Shown here: positions 40,529 through 51,544 of the stretch, piece by piece | Layout: each line of letters begins with the position of its first letter | Numbering within the stretch: the first letter of the stretch is position 1 | Assembly (NCBI GenBank): GCA_009731375.1 | Contig: BJOX01000131.1 | Coordinates: 263,275 to 327,274 of the forward strand | DNA from: Paulinella micropora | Taxonomy: Eukaryota; Cercozoa; Imbricatea; Euglyphida | Direction: 5' to 3' | Length of the DNA: 64,000 nt | Translations under genes and position numbers: made by a program | Notes under the pieces: generated by a model | Told to the model about the DNA's origin: nothing | The model's input: the letters and a program-made list of their open reading frames with translations, nothing else | The model's database searches: none

Positions 40529-41509
40529 CTAGAAGTTGTGCTCGAAGTTGCGCTCGAAGTTGTGCTCGAAGATGAGCTTGCTGATGAGCTTGACGATGCT
40601 TGCTGCCGAGCTTGACGATGCGCTCATGGACGAACTCGAGGATGAACTCGAAGCCGGGTTCGGTGCTGCAGTCCATGGGAGGAAAGTTCGCGCCAGGAGC
40701 GGGTGCGCGATAAAGTTGTAGTGGTCCGTGTACGGGAAGACCATCTGCTCCGCACATCTCCAGTGGATGTCATTTTCTGGCGGCGGGATTTGGTAGGTCC
40801 CACGGGCGTTTTCTGCCGTGCGCAGCAACGATCGTTCCACTTGAGGGTAGTCCCAACCGTCGCGTCTTTCTGGAATGATGCTGTCGGGCCACAGTCCTTG
40901 GCTAGTGATCATTTGTTCCGGGATCCAATAACCGAGGTGTGGACACCTGGGATATGTGCCCACGAAGCAAACGGATCCCATGGTCGGGAAGTAGTTCGCG
41001 TATACTTCCTTGACGATCCATAAGTCCTCGTCCGAAGCAGAGGCCTTTTCCTCTTCTTTGCGTTCGGGGATAAAGCTTGGAGGTATCCATACATTTGGTA
41101 CCGGTCGGACCTCCTTATACGTCTGTTGTGGGTTCTGACCCGCGCGTAAAGTGGGGACTGGAGTCAGGACTTCAGTTCGTCGAAGTTGAAAGGGATCTCC
41201 GATTGCACGACGGGCGTTTGGTTTCATTGGCGGTGTTTCGAATCCCGCGAGTCTGCGGCTCGGGTATTCGTGTAGGGGGCCGCGTCCGACGTTGGGGGAC
41301 ACATTTGCAAGCCGGGACGGCCTACTAGTAGTGACCCTCCGTAGTCGGATGCTTATGCCAATGGGCCAAACACTTCCTATGGGGGATGGCTCGGCTACCT
41401 CGGGTTCCTCGGGTTCGGGGTCCGGGGTCCGGGGCCGGAGCACGTGCTTCGGTCTGGAGCGGCAATCGAGGAACTGGTGATCCCTGACCCTGTTTGAGGT
41501 CACGAGCAA
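40529..41509 (-). CDS. unrecognised frame of the LTR element, Pro/Arg-rich with Ser tail (326 aa)
   Basis: A Pro/Glu-rich start, then a folded-looking part (GSVCFVGTYPRCPHLGYWIP, RDGWDYPQVERSLL, ENDIHWRCAEQMVFPYTDHY) and a Ser run coded by a 12-15-bp minisatellite near 40514-40640. No RT, RNase H or chromodomain motif is evident. It occupies the place where RT would be expected. Confidence 0.5.
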   Translation of the reverse strand: MLVTSNRVRDHQFLDCRSRPKHVLRPRTPDPEPEEPEVAEPSPIGSVWPIGISIRLRRVTTSRPSRLANVSPNVGRGPLHEYPSRRLAGFETPPMKPNARRAIGDPFQLRRTEVLTPVPTLRAGQNPQQTYKEVRPVPNVWIPPSFIPERKEEEKASASDEDLWIVKEVYANYFPTMGSVCFVGTYPRCPHLGYWIPEQMITSQGLWPDSIIPERRDGWDYPQVERSLLRTAENARGTYQIPPPENDIHWRCAEQMVFPYTDHYNFIAHPLLARTFLPWTAAPNPASSSSSSSSMSASSSSAASIVKLISKLIFEHNFERNFEHNF

Positions 41510-42327
41510 GGCCGTCGCTTATTGGTCTTGCCGGCATACAATCTGCGATCGCAGGCGCCGCCACTCGTAGTGCTGATGATGACAATGATGACGAAGACTG
41601 AGCTTGAGGAAGCCAAAGAGGCGGCCGTAGATGGCGTAGTCAAGGTCGGCGCCGGTGGCACTAACGATGATGATGACGATGATGATGATGATGATAATGA
41701 TGGTGATGCCCGATAGCTCAAGGAGCTTCTCGTATTCGAAGGCTTGCCTCGAAGTTGAGCGAGGTATTGTCGTGCCAGTGCGTCTTCCCTTTTCCAAGCT
41801 GATAGACGCCAAGGGCTAACTCCAATCTGAGAGGCATATGGTGTATTTCCTACTTGAGAGGGAGGAGTGTCTTTCCATCGTTGGGCCGATCCACTCGTGG
41901 AAGGCGTGGCTGTCGCTGCAGCTGAAGCTGGAGACTCCTCTGGAGTTGGGGATGCCTCCAGTTTCTGTCGTTTGGAAGGAGGAGTACCCGGTCTCTTCGA
42001 TTCCAAATTTCCGCCTCGGGCGCGATGGGTGATGTGTTGAGTTTGCGAGGGCGTAGGATGGCTGGCTTGGCTCTCGCTGTCCTGTTCGCTCTCTTTTTCA
42101 ACCACTTCGACTGCCAGTTCAACTTCTTCTTCGTTTTCTTCTACAGAGTCCATGTCCTCGTAGCCTTTTTCGTCTTCGTCCTCAGCTGCTTCAGCTGCTT
42201 CTTCGTCTTGCTCCTCGACCTCCTCGACCTCTTCGCTGGCCTCTTCGTCTTCGTCTTCATCCTCTTCATCATTGCGAACCGGCCATCCAACGTTGCCGTC
42301 GCAAGGTCTTCTTTTACGTGAAGACAT
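41500..42327 (-). CDS. acidic low-complexity frame of the LTR element (275 aa)
   Basis: Starts MSSRKRRPCDGNVGW, followed by about 80 residues dominated by Glu and Asp, then a Ser/Thr/Pro-rich stretch with a basic PSKRQKLE motif. Its 3' end is repeat-coded and overlaps the next frame by ten bases. Function unknown. Confidence 0.45.
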   Translation of the reverse strand: MSSRKRRPCDGNVGWPVRNDEEDEDEDEEASEEVEEVEEQDEEAAEAAEDEDEKGYEDMDSVEENEEEVELAVEVVEKESEQDSESQASHPTPSQTQHITHRARGGNLESKRPGTPPSKRQKLEASPTPEESPASAAATATPSTSGSAQRWKDTPPSQVGNTPYASQIGVSPWRLSAWKREDALARQYLAQLRGKPSNTRSSLSYRASPSLSSSSSSSSSSLVPPAPTLTTPSTAASLASSSSVFVIIVIISTTSGGACDRRLYAGKTNKRRPCS

Positions 42328-42464
42328 GAACAGGTTGACTTAGCGGCCATAGAGGTGGGCGTTCGAAGTAGACAGAAGGTCGTGGGAGTTCAAAGGGAGC
42401 TGCAGTTTGGGACGGCGGTCGATGATTTTTTTGAATTTGACTATCGGGTAGGACGTCTCTTTCG

Positions 42465-44048
42465 CTAACGTTGTAGGGCAAAAGTCGTAGCTAACCGTAG
42501 CAAGTTGTAAATCACTGCTTGAAGTGGCGTCTCGAAGAGATGGAACTCCGTCTCATAGACGATTTGCTTGGAAGGCGGCTTCAGGGGCATGTTGTCCGTG
42601 GGCCGGATCGCTTGCGCGTCGTCAATGGAGAGGTTGAGCTGGGCCGAGACCTCGTTGGCAAGAAGCAGGTTCATACCTTCGGGAAGATGGCTCGAGATAT
42701 ATATCGTGATGGCATGAAGCGGAGATGTCGGCGTGGCCGAGACGAAAAGTTCAATGCCTTCAGAAAGAGTAGCATCAACACCCACAGATGAGCGTGCGTC
42801 GGCGGGTGGGAGCGACGCGATCTCAAGTCCTTGGTGTATTACCCAGTCGAGGAGGGCTACGCCCTTGCAGTTGCAGGCCGAATCTAGAACGCATGTAGTC
42901 TTACAGATGATGTCTTCTTCCGGGGACGGGCGCAATGCTTTGCGTACGTATATATTTCCGCAGACGACGGTCGGGGTCGTAGAAATGCGGAGTAGACGTC
43001 GTGACTCCTGAGACGCCGCGCGCGTCGTCATGTGGAAAGCCAATGGCTGCTCCCGCGTGGCGGCCGAGGATGGCTTCCAGTTGCAATGCTTGCCTTCATC
43101 CTGGCACCGCTGTTGCCGCAGCTTGCATTGTTCAAGCGAGTGCTTCGGGGTCTGATTCGGCTTGAGGAACTGGTTTTGTTCCTTGCAGTAGGAGCATGGA
43201 ATCCCGGTGAAGGGTGGACGCTTTGGCGAGGTCGGGGCGGACTTTGTGGCGGCAGTAACCATCGACGATTTCTTCGAAGGGATGGCAATCGCATTCGCCT
43301 TGGTAAAGGGTGGGCGTGTTGCCGTCTTCTTCGTAGTCGGGGCTGGCTTGTCCGTCTTAGTCCGCTTGTTGGGGCGTCCACGATCCGGTGATGCAGCCTG
43401 TTGAGCCATCGACATGGCGTCAGCCTTGCGCTTCTGACGAGGAGGGCGTTTGTTCTCCTTGTTTTCCTGCTGCGTCCTACGCGGTTTCTTCTGACGAGTG
43501 TCGACCTTGACGGTTGAATCACGGGAGAAGGTGGAAGGCGTCGGACGAGGAGGGCGCTCCCGTAGTCGCTTGTATGTGGCGGCCGACGAGGGCTTCGTAG
43601 TACTTTCCATCCAGGGCCAATATTCTTCCATGCAATGGAAATCGAGGGAGTTGGTCCAGGGCAGAAGGTCAGTGAGATCGCGGGGCCATGCAACACCAAT
43701 TGCGTTAAATATCTCGGTGGCGTATAGGGTCCATCGCTCTCGTTCCATGGGCGTAAGCATCCGAGACACATCGCGGACTTGATTGAAGTCGGCTGTCTGG
43801 TAGCCAGCTGCATGGGCCGTCTCGTAGCTTGTGATGCAACGATTTACATATCCTGCGAGGCTTTCCTTCTTGAAGCGTCTAAGTTTAAGGGCTTGCAGAG
43901 CTGGTCGCTTCGTGTCTCCCTTGTCCAGTCGTCCCTTGAACAGCTCCATGAAATATTCCATGAGCATGTACGGGATGATGCTCCAGACGCGGGTGCGTTC
44001 ATCAGTGACACGAATGTACCGAGTCCAGAATGCGTCCATGAGGGCCAT
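42465..44048 (-). CDS. gag: Gag C-terminal part and retropepsin-like domain of the LTR element (527 aa)
   Basis: Residues 1-150 are capsid-like (RRFKKESLAGYVNRCITSYE, then FNQVRDVSRMLTPMERERW). A basic linker leads to a stretched zinc-knuckle-like CSYCKEQN...HSLEQCKLRQQRC near 288-318. A retropepsin-like region follows: VLDSACNCKGVALLDWVI near 385 with DSA in place of DTG, then NLLLANEVSAQLNL. The 5' end of the gene is cut: the DNA transposon begins 22 bp upstream of this ATG, and the frame resumes beyond it at about 51545. Confidence 0.7.
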   Translation of the reverse strand: MALMDAFWTRYIRVTDERTRVWSIIPYMLMEYFMELFKGRLDKGDTKRPALQALKLRRFKKESLAGYVNRCITSYETAHAAGYQTADFNQVRDVSRMLTPMERERWTLYATEIFNAIGVAWPRDLTDLLPWTNSLDFHCMEEYWPWMESTTKPSSAATYKRLRERPPRPTPSTFSRDSTVKVDTRQKKPRRTQQENKENKRPPRQKRKADAMSMAQQAASPDRGRPNKRTKTDKPAPTTKKTATRPPFTKANAIAIPSKKSSMVTAATKSAPTSPKRPPFTGIPCSYCKEQNQFLKPNQTPKHSLEQCKLRQQRCQDEGKHCNWKPSSAATREQPLAFHMTTRAASQESRRLLRISTTPTVVCGNIYVRKALRPSPEEDIICKTTCVLDSACNCKGVALLDWVIHQGLEIASLPPADARSSVGVDATLSEGIELFVSATPTSPLHAITIYISSHLPEGMNLLLANEVSAQLNLSIDDAQAIRPTDNMPLKPPSKQIVYETEFHLFETPLQAVIYNLLRLATTFALQR

Positions 44049-44069
44049 TGCTGTCTTGTCTCCCCATTT

Positions 44070-44550
44070 GACAGGATAAACTGCAATATCAAGTGCAATA
44101 GGAATTCAAAAAGTTTCAGAAATAGTTCGTATATCAATAAATGAAAGATTTTTATCTATTTTCATCATTTCTTTTTAAAAAATTTAAAAAAAATTTGAAT
44201 TTCTAGCCGTTACAACTGTTTTTTGACCGTTAGTAATTTATCTTGTTAATAAGTGGTTTTGGCTTGCCTGAGCTTGGTTTTTCTTTGTTTTTATGTTGTT
44301 TTACAGCAAAATCAATGCGATTACATTTAGTTTATCAAATTTTAATTGTATCCCTTCAAATTCAAATTTAAATTCAAATGTGACTTGAAAATTTTCAAGT
44401 TTGTCATTGGTGGCAGTGACTACTTGCCACTCACTTGTACTCGTTATACACTCACTGACTACTTAAACTATGCATGAAATAATATTAATACTAGCTTTTT
44501 CAGCATCTTTATAATGTTTTTGAAGCATAAAACCAGTGTGGAAGCTTAGA
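44070..44550 (+). repeat. left terminal inverted repeat of the DNA transposon
   Basis: Matches the complement of about 51060-51544, including GTTTTACAGCAAAATCAATGC and (minus its last base) the ACTTGCCACTCACTTGTA block. Confidence 0.88.
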
Positions 44551-44930
44551 GCACAGAGTGAGTGACTATGTTTTACAATAGTCACACTTGCCACTCACTT
44601 GTATTCGTTATACATACTCACTGACTACTTGAACTATTCATGAAATATTATTAATACTAGCTTGTTCAGCATATTTATAATGTTTTTGAAGCATAAAACC
44701 GGTGGAGTGACCGTGTTTTACACTAGTCACTGTGACACTCAGAATACTTGCCACTCACTTGTAATCGTTATACATACTCAATGACTACTTGAACTATTCA
44801 TGAACTATTATCAATACCAGCTTGTTTAGCATATTTATAATGTTTTTGAAGCATAAAACCGGTGTGAAAGCTTACACTTCCGAGTGAGTGACCTTGTTTT
44901 AGTACGCAGTGGTCATGATACAAATAATAA
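44420..44930 (+). repeat. subterminal repeats, three units of about 165 bp
   Basis: Each unit contains ACTTGCCACTCACTTGTA, GACTACTT.AACTAT.CATGAA, TATTAATACTAGCTTGTTCA and TTTTTGAAGCATAAAACC. One to two inverted units lie at 51005-51220. Such arrays often bind transposase (inference). Confidence 0.88.
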
Positions 44931-45245
44931 TATGTCTAAGAATTGGTTCTCATGTGGTAGTCGAAACTAAGCTATTTCATTAACGTTAGTTCAAATAAAA
45001 TCAAGAACAGAAGCATAAAAAAAGAAAAATAAGACAGGCTAATACATAACTTTGTATTTTTTCATTGCTGAAAAAAATCGAAGCTTGTTCGAAATGTAAC
45101 AGCAATCTTTCAAACTGCCGGCTCGCTCTAACACAACTAAATCAGAATTAGTAACAGCGTTGAAAAATATATTTTAATACTTAAAAATAGACTATTAGTC
45201 AAACTAATATTAATTTCAGGTACAAATTCATGCCCTTGTGAAAAT
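44931..45245. other. AT-rich spacer in the transposon
   Basis: 3' flank of the coiled-coil gene; no features recognised. Confidence 0.5.
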
Positions 45246-47375
45246 TCAATAGTGATAGCAATGCGATCGATTGCGTGGTGGTGTTCTCTTTTTGTATGAT
45301 TCAGGGCTCGAACGCTCACTAGGGTAGCGGTGGTGTTCTCGCTTGCTGCGCTTTTTGTTGTGGGGTGACAAGCAAGGAGATCGCGACCGCTCTCGTTTTG
45401 CCAACTTGGCAGCCAAAGACTTAACCTCTGCAGCCTTGTCTTCAGACTCCTCTACAACAGACGATTGGTGAGTCAGAAGAGAACAAAAGCATGACCTTTG
45501 TATTTGTCGCGCTCTTCTACTGCGCGTTCCAGCTTCCCTTGAAGCTTCTGCAGAGATGCCTCCAAACCCTGCACGTTCTCTTTATACCGTTTTGAGCTGG
45601 CCTTCTCAAGCTCGATTGCTCGATGCGTTTCCTCTTGATCGCTTTCCAAGTCGCGAAGCTTGGTCTCCAATTCCTCGACCTTGCCATTCTCCTCAGCCAA
45701 TGCATCCCGCTCATCCTTCAACTGGTTGTACTCCTACAAAACAAACATTATATGCATGTTGCAATGAAGTCCCAACAAACACAAGACCTGCGCCTTTGCT
45801 TGGGTGCATTTCTGGAAGCGAGTCTTCGCCTAAAACAAGAAAAAATAATGCAACTAATTCCAGCCAGCAGAAAGAAAACAAAAAGACCCTGTCGCTGTTG
45901 TACAACTTTCTTTTGAAATCAGCAACGCTTACGTTGGCCGCCGCGAGTTCCTCCTTCAACCGGGTTGCTTCTTCCTTCCACTTTGCGGCTTCCATCACTG
46001 CCCCGTTGAGCTTGGTGTCGGCATCCCCATAGACAGTTTTGAGCGAACGCAGTTCCTTCTCCAGTTTGTGTTTCACAGTGCACTCCTCGTCCAGCGCATC
46101 GATCGATTCCTGCACAATCTGACGAGCAGAATCATCTTCTATCTTGTGAGCTGATTTTGCCTCTGTAAGTTGTTTCACAGCTCCAGAGTACACCAGCTTC
46201 AGAGCTTCATACTCTGCCGTCAGATTCCTGTTAGCTGCTTTTGCTTCCACAAGTTGTTTCAGGATGCCACCATCATCATTTTGGTTGGCGTCGGACAGAA
46301 CAACTTCTTCAACTTTTGCTTTTTTCACTCCGGTTTGCTCGTCAGACTTCTTAAGTAGTTTGCCCAGGGCAGTCACCAAGTCGTCCTTACATCGCGAGTC
46401 GGCCAGCGTAAACGGACGTAGTGCTTCCTTGTCGAAGTTAAGCAACTCTTGAAAACGCTGAGAAACGACTGCATGAATCCAGTTGGGAGTGCAGGAGGTA
46501 GCCCGTAAGTTGCCATTCTTGCTTCTGAAACGAAAAGGAAAGTGGTAGTACGAATTGCTACCTACTACTTTCTTCACGATGTAAACAACAACACCAAGCC
46601 AGACTGTTTCACCATCGGAAAGAATTTCTCTGATGGGCTGGTGGCGCGCCCGCAGCGGAAAGAAAATAAATCCAAGTACCAGGGGTAATTCTCTCACCAT
46701 TCAGAGTAGATTCTTGTAAAAACAACATCCTGTCACCATCCATCTTGCCCTCCTTTAGTTCTGCTCCCTTCTCAGAAAATCCCCAGGAACGTTGACTCAA
46801 GCCTGGAGCAGGGGGGCGAAAAGAACTGGAGACGTTTGGGTGCTCGTAGATGACCTTACATGAAAAAAACAAATAAACAGCCAAAAGAAAGTCAGCAGTA
46901 CAGGGTATTAAGACCTTAATGGTTGTTGTGCTTTGATATACAGTCTTCACACGCAGCGAAAACATATCATCAGCCAAGCCAAATAAAGTAGCCAGGTATT
47001 CCTTGCGTTCTGCAGAGCGTGGCATGACATGCATCAGGTCGGTTGGAAAGGCCGTGTGTTGCATCACAAGGGTGTCGGTAGGGTTCTCCTCAGTTTGAGA
47101 CCCAGCCGAAGCCTCTTGAGACTCAGAGGATGCAGAGCCACTTGCCCATGGGATTGGCTGCCTGGCAAATGATGTGACCGTGTGGCCTCCGTTGTCAGGG
47201 CCTGATGCGTTGGGGTCGTCCTCTGCTCCACCTCGAAAAAAAAGAAGAAAAAAAAAGGAGTGTCTGCATTTTCATTTTTTTCAATGAATTGACCTGCTAA
47301 CCAACGGGAGAGACTGGCGTCTCGTACGCCTGGTTCTTGGACAGGCTGTTGGAGTTGAGAGGCATCGTCGGACAT
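45246..47375 (-). CDS. transposon-encoded coiled-coil protein, 7 exons, 570 aa
   Basis: Exons on the minus strand: 47375-47294, 47231-46915, 46854-46698, 46603-45933, 45829-45788, 45733-45496, 45451-45246. They sum to 1713 nt (571 codons with TGA), all GT-AG and in phase. The N-terminus is acidic and Ser-rich (ATG MSDDASQLQQPVQ). The middle has FPTDLMHVMPRSAERKEYL and a basic surface. From about residue 250 a long coiled coil runs to about 500 (AVKQLTEAKSAHKIED, LEKELRSLKTVYGDAD, GLEASLQKLQGKLERAVEER). The tail is Arg/Ser/Lys-rich (KRERSRSPCLSPHNKKRSKR), a likely nuclear signal. No catalytic motif. Transcribed away from the transposase gene, so it is probably the accessory protein of the element. 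Confidence 0.85.
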
Positions 47376-47797
47376 ACTGCTCTCGAGTTGCTCAAAACTT
47401 GCTTTTCAACAGCTCACAAGACGCCCCACAATCCCCTCCAAAAAAAAAAACACACTGGCGGACCAACCAGTGCCCCGGAAACGGCAGGAAAATGTGCAAA
47501 AGGTTTGCCTTTGCAAAAAAACAACGTATTTTACGGTCAAAATTTCCCTCTCAACACCGGCCCGGTTTTCGGGCTGGTAAAAAACTTCCAAACCTTTCCA
47601 ACCAACCCCAAAACTTCTTCAGACAACCCCAAAATGTGTGTTGCCATGATGTCCCAAGCACACTGTATCTCCTTGTTGATTGGGTTTTGTTTCATTCCCT
47701 TGCCGTATGGTTCCTTGTGTTGCCTTTGCCCATGCATTCCTTCCATACTTGCTTTTCTGTTTTTTTTCTTCTGCTTTTTCTGTCCAGTTCAGACCAC
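47376..47797. promoter_or_regulatory. divergent intergenic region between the two transposon genes
   Basis: 420 bp between the ATGs at 47375 (minus) and 47798 (plus). No clear TATA box. A pyrimidine tract and CTGTCCAG just before 47798 could be an acceptor, so an untranslated first exon is possible. Confidence 0.5.
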
Positions 47798-48706
47798 ATG
47801 GCCGCAAGGCAACTCGGTGGTCGTGCAAAAGGCCGAGGAGAGCTGAAAATCTACGAGAATTTGGTACGCTTTTTTTTGGTGTTTTTTGCTCTTGCCACCG
47901 TTCTGAATCACTTTTGATTATTTTTCTTGGCCTGTGTTTTGTTTTTCCAGGCCAGGCAGGCACTTGGCTTTTCTGAACCAGCCCCTCCTGTTGCCTCGGT
48001 GTCGCCGTCTTCCATCCCGGCCTCCTCCTCCTGCTCAACAACCCTCCTCGTCTTCTGTCCTCTCAGCACAGCAACAGTCAAAACACTTTGCTCGAGCTGC
48101 GGGGCTACGACGAGGAGGGTCTTTGCATGTCGTTTGAGGAAGCAAAAAAAACTAACGTTCGCCGGCCTTGTAATCCTAGCTCAAAGCTCACCTATATTGA
48201 CATCCTTTTAGATTCGCTTGCGAGCGAAGCAAATAGGCTTTTTTCAGGACAGTCTCCTATCGACGAGCTAGCAAAATGGGGGTTTGCGATGTTGGTGAGG
48301 ATTTTAGAAGACACAAAGGGCATACAGTCATTCTCTCCCAGCACAGTTCCCTCACATGTTCGCGCCTTGATAGGAGAAGTTCAACAATATTTTACCCTTT
48401 CACAAATATCTGCTTACCCTCTCTTTCTGCTCTGCGCGCTTTTGCCGGCATGAGCTTTGAAAATACCCCTCTTGGTTTTGATCCTATCGCACAAAAGCTA
48501 GGTTTCGATGCTTATGGGTCGGAATGGTACATGGCAAAAAATTATCCATCACACGACCGTCATCTACGCTCCGGATATAATTTCGTTGAGGCCATCACTG
48601 AAGCCAAAGTGTACGAAAACTACTCCAGCTTCCCTACTTACTGGAAGCAAGTCCTGCCGGTATGCCTCTCTCTCTCTCTCTTTCTCTCTTTCTCTCTTTC
48701 TCTCTT

Positions 48707-48745
<39 letters not shown>

Positions 48746-50671
48746 GTGATTACTTTTTGTTCTTCTTTGTTGTTTGTTTTTTTATTTGTTTTTTGTTGTT
48801 GTTTTCCTTTTGTTGTTCTGTGCCTTCTCGCATGTTAACTTTTGTTTCTTTAGGCCATTTCAGCAGCAATGAGGTCAGGGGGACCCTACATCCATCAGCC
48901 AAAACAGAAGTTGAGGCGAGCCCAAGCGCAGTTGAGCATAGCGTTCGAGGCAGGGGAGGCAGGAATGTACAAGTGTACAAGTTGCGAGCCGCCTACGTTT
49001 CATGTCAGCAAGAAGCACAAGTGCATCCAGCAAGCAATCCCCCGTCCCAACAAGATAGCTCTCACGAGTGATGGCCCTGGAAATCAACCCGCATTTTGAT
49101 GATCAGCCCTTGCTCCTGCAGAAAAATTTAAGCCTACTTGAGGAGGATCAGGAAATGCGGTCGAAGTTGTACGAGTTTCAAAGGGGTTGGGGTCGTTTTC
49201 TGGAAAAAAGGCTTCAGATTCGTAATCCAAGCGATTGTGGCTGCCCGAAGCCTCCCTTGATTGAGTTCGAAAAGAAAATGATTCAGCTTTGGGTCCCGCT
49301 TTGCAGGCATGGCAACCAACGGTCTCTCNNNNNNNNNNNNNNNNNNNNNNNNNNNNNNNNNNNNNNNNNNNNNNNNNNNNNNNNNNNNNNNNNNNNNNNN
49401 NNNNNNNNNNNNNNNNNNNNNNNNNNNNNNNNNGGGGGGGGGCGGGGGGGGGGGGGGGGGGGTGGGGGGTCGGCTACCTTCAGCAAGTAAAGTCGCAAAG
49501 ATATTTGAAAAAACTTCTTTATATTTACAGCTAAGTCGAGCTCTATAATATTACTATTACTAATACATGTTATTTATTTCATTATCATTGTATAATGATT
49601 AAAATCTTCTACTAGTAAATAATTGAATTTAAGTGTATTGCGGTCAGTCAACAACAACGCCGAGACCGCATGACTTTAGCTGATCTGCGTGCTTTTTGGG
49701 CGAAGCAGATCGGTCAATTCCTCATCCGCCCTTATTCAAAACTCAAACAGAAAGTACATGCGCCCATTCGCGCACATTGGACACGCCTCCATGCCCAATA
49801 TTGGGTGGAATGCCGTCATAATAAAGTTTGGGGCAAGTGCCCTGATTGCCGAGAACACAATCAAAAAGTTGAAAGATTATCAGAGCTTCAGCAAAAAGAG
49901 AGAAAGGAGGGAGAGCTGGACGAGAAAGATGAAAAGGAGATGAAGAAACTAATACACAAAATAAAAAAGATAGAGCATCATTTCAAGGCGAAAGAAAATA
50001 TGAAATTTTTTGATGACGACCTTGAGTTAGTCAGGCAGGATACACGATACGTTTTGATGATAGTAGATTTTTCAAGAATGAGCGTAGGAGGTGGCAAAAC
50101 GAAAGACATCAATGATAGCATTGCTGTGCTTTTGATGGGGGACGGGTGTGGTGGTATCAAAAGGAAATACATCGACACACTCCCCCATCACAGCGAAGAA
50201 GAAGGAAGCAACGACTTCTTTTTTTACAGTCAATGGCAATATGATATTCTTGACAGAGTCATAAAGCCAATGGGTAAAACAAAAGTAATTCAATGGTCCG
50301 ACGGTGGCCGAAAGCATTACAAGCAAAGGGATTCGTTAGCCGAGGCTAGCCTTGCTATGACTAAGCATCCTTGGCTATCATACTTTTCTTGGAACTTCTG
50401 GCCCTCAAATCATGGAAAGGGATTAGCGGATTCACACGCAGGTAGAATAGCACAAATGGTGGCCTAGATGGCCTTCCATGATGATTGGATTTGGGAAACC
50501 GCCAGAGATCTTGGCTGGTTGATCAAAACCAAATTTTCAGACTCAGAGCCTATGTACTTTAATGACATCATCAACAGGGACAGCAATACAAGCACCCAGT
50601 TGTTGGAATCAACGATCTTTATTTATACCACCACTTTGAGTTCACACAAACACCTGGAAAGTTGTTTATGA
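47798..50671 (+). pseudogene. transposase-like multi-exon gene, RNase-H-fold type with WSDG...HGKG motifs, decayed
   Basis: Exons: 47798-47863, 47951-47998, 48067-48659, 48854-about 49320, then beyond a 105-N gap 49670-50467 and on to 50671. A Cys/His region (CTSC...HVSKKHKC, then CGCPKPP) precedes the catalytic part. That part has CRHNKVWGKCPDCREH, VLMIVDFS (first acidic residue), KVIQWSDGGRKHYKQR (second) and SWNFWPSNHGKGLADSHAG. The pattern SDG...(H)GKGxxD occurs in a class of eukaryotic transposases whose superfamily name I cannot assign with certainty. Damage: one-base frame changes near 48435 and in TTTT at 49096-49099, an in-frame TAG at 50465-50467, and another shift near 50610. Some could be assembly error or unrecognised introns. 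Confidence 0.65.
49329..49433. other. 105-N gap followed by poly-G
   Basis: Interrupts the transposase gene; G run at 49434-49462. Confidence 0.9.
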
Positions 50672-51059
50672 AGACCTTTCGTCATGAACAAGCCATCCAG
50701 TTTCGTTTCAAAACTGAAACTGCTTTCAGAACTGTACACAACACACTTGCTGGTCGTGAGCGCCTCCAGAGCTCGGCCTACCTCCTGTGCATCCTCAAAG
50801 GATTCGGCCACGATCTCCCGTCCAAAGGGGCAGGCAGAGGCAGCAGCGGAGGCGACTGCGTTAGATTCAAGTTCAATAAATATATACACTCAACTTTTTT
50901 TTAATTTCAAGTTTGAATTTGAATTGGGATTTGAATTTAACAAAAATTAAATATTTATTATTAATTTAATGTATTTTATTAATAAAACAATAATAAAAAC
51001 ATATAGTATAACGACTACAAGTGAGTGGCAAGTAATCTGAGTGTGTCACAGTGACTAGT

Positions 51060-51544
51060 GTAAACAGTGTCACTCAACTTAAAGTCTAAGCCTCCGCACC
51101 GGTTTTATGCTTCAAAAAGAATATAAATATGCTGAACAAGCTAGTATTAGTATTATTTCATGCATAGTTCAAGTAGTCAGTGAGTATGTATAACGAATAC
51201 AAGTGAGTGGCAAGTAGCCACTGCCACTAATGACAAACTTTGAATTTAAATTTGAATTTGAAGTGATACAATTAAAATTTGATAAATTAAATGTAATCGC
51301 ATTGATTTTGCTGTAAAACAACATAAAAACAAAGAAAAACCAAGCTCAGGCAAGCCAAAACAACTTATTAACAAGATAAATTACTAACGGTCAAAAACAG
51401 TTGTAACAGTTAGAAATTCAAATTTTTTAAATTTTTAAAAGGAAATGATGAAAATAGATAAAAATCTTTCATTTTATTGATATACGAACTATTTCTGAAA
51501 CTTTTTGAATTCCTATTGCACTTGATATTGCAGTTTATCCTGTC
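51060..51544 (-). repeat. right terminal inverted repeat of the DNA transposon
   Basis: Complement of 44070-44550 with small indels; includes the inverted subterminal unit. Confidence 0.88.

Larger units (their letters stand above)
44070..51544. mobile_element. 7.5-kb DNA transposon with long TIRs and two divergent genes
   Basis: The ends are exact inverted copies: GACAGGATAAACTGCAATAT at 44070 and its complement ending at 51544. The inverted similarity runs inward for about 450-480 bp. Subterminal tandem units sit on the left (44420-44930). It encodes an intact coiled-coil protein (minus) and a transposase-like gene (plus). The target duplication is unclear (TT, or an imperfect YTTG), so the superfamily cannot be set from it. 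It interrupts the gag of the LTR element, so it arrived later. Confidence 0.9.
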
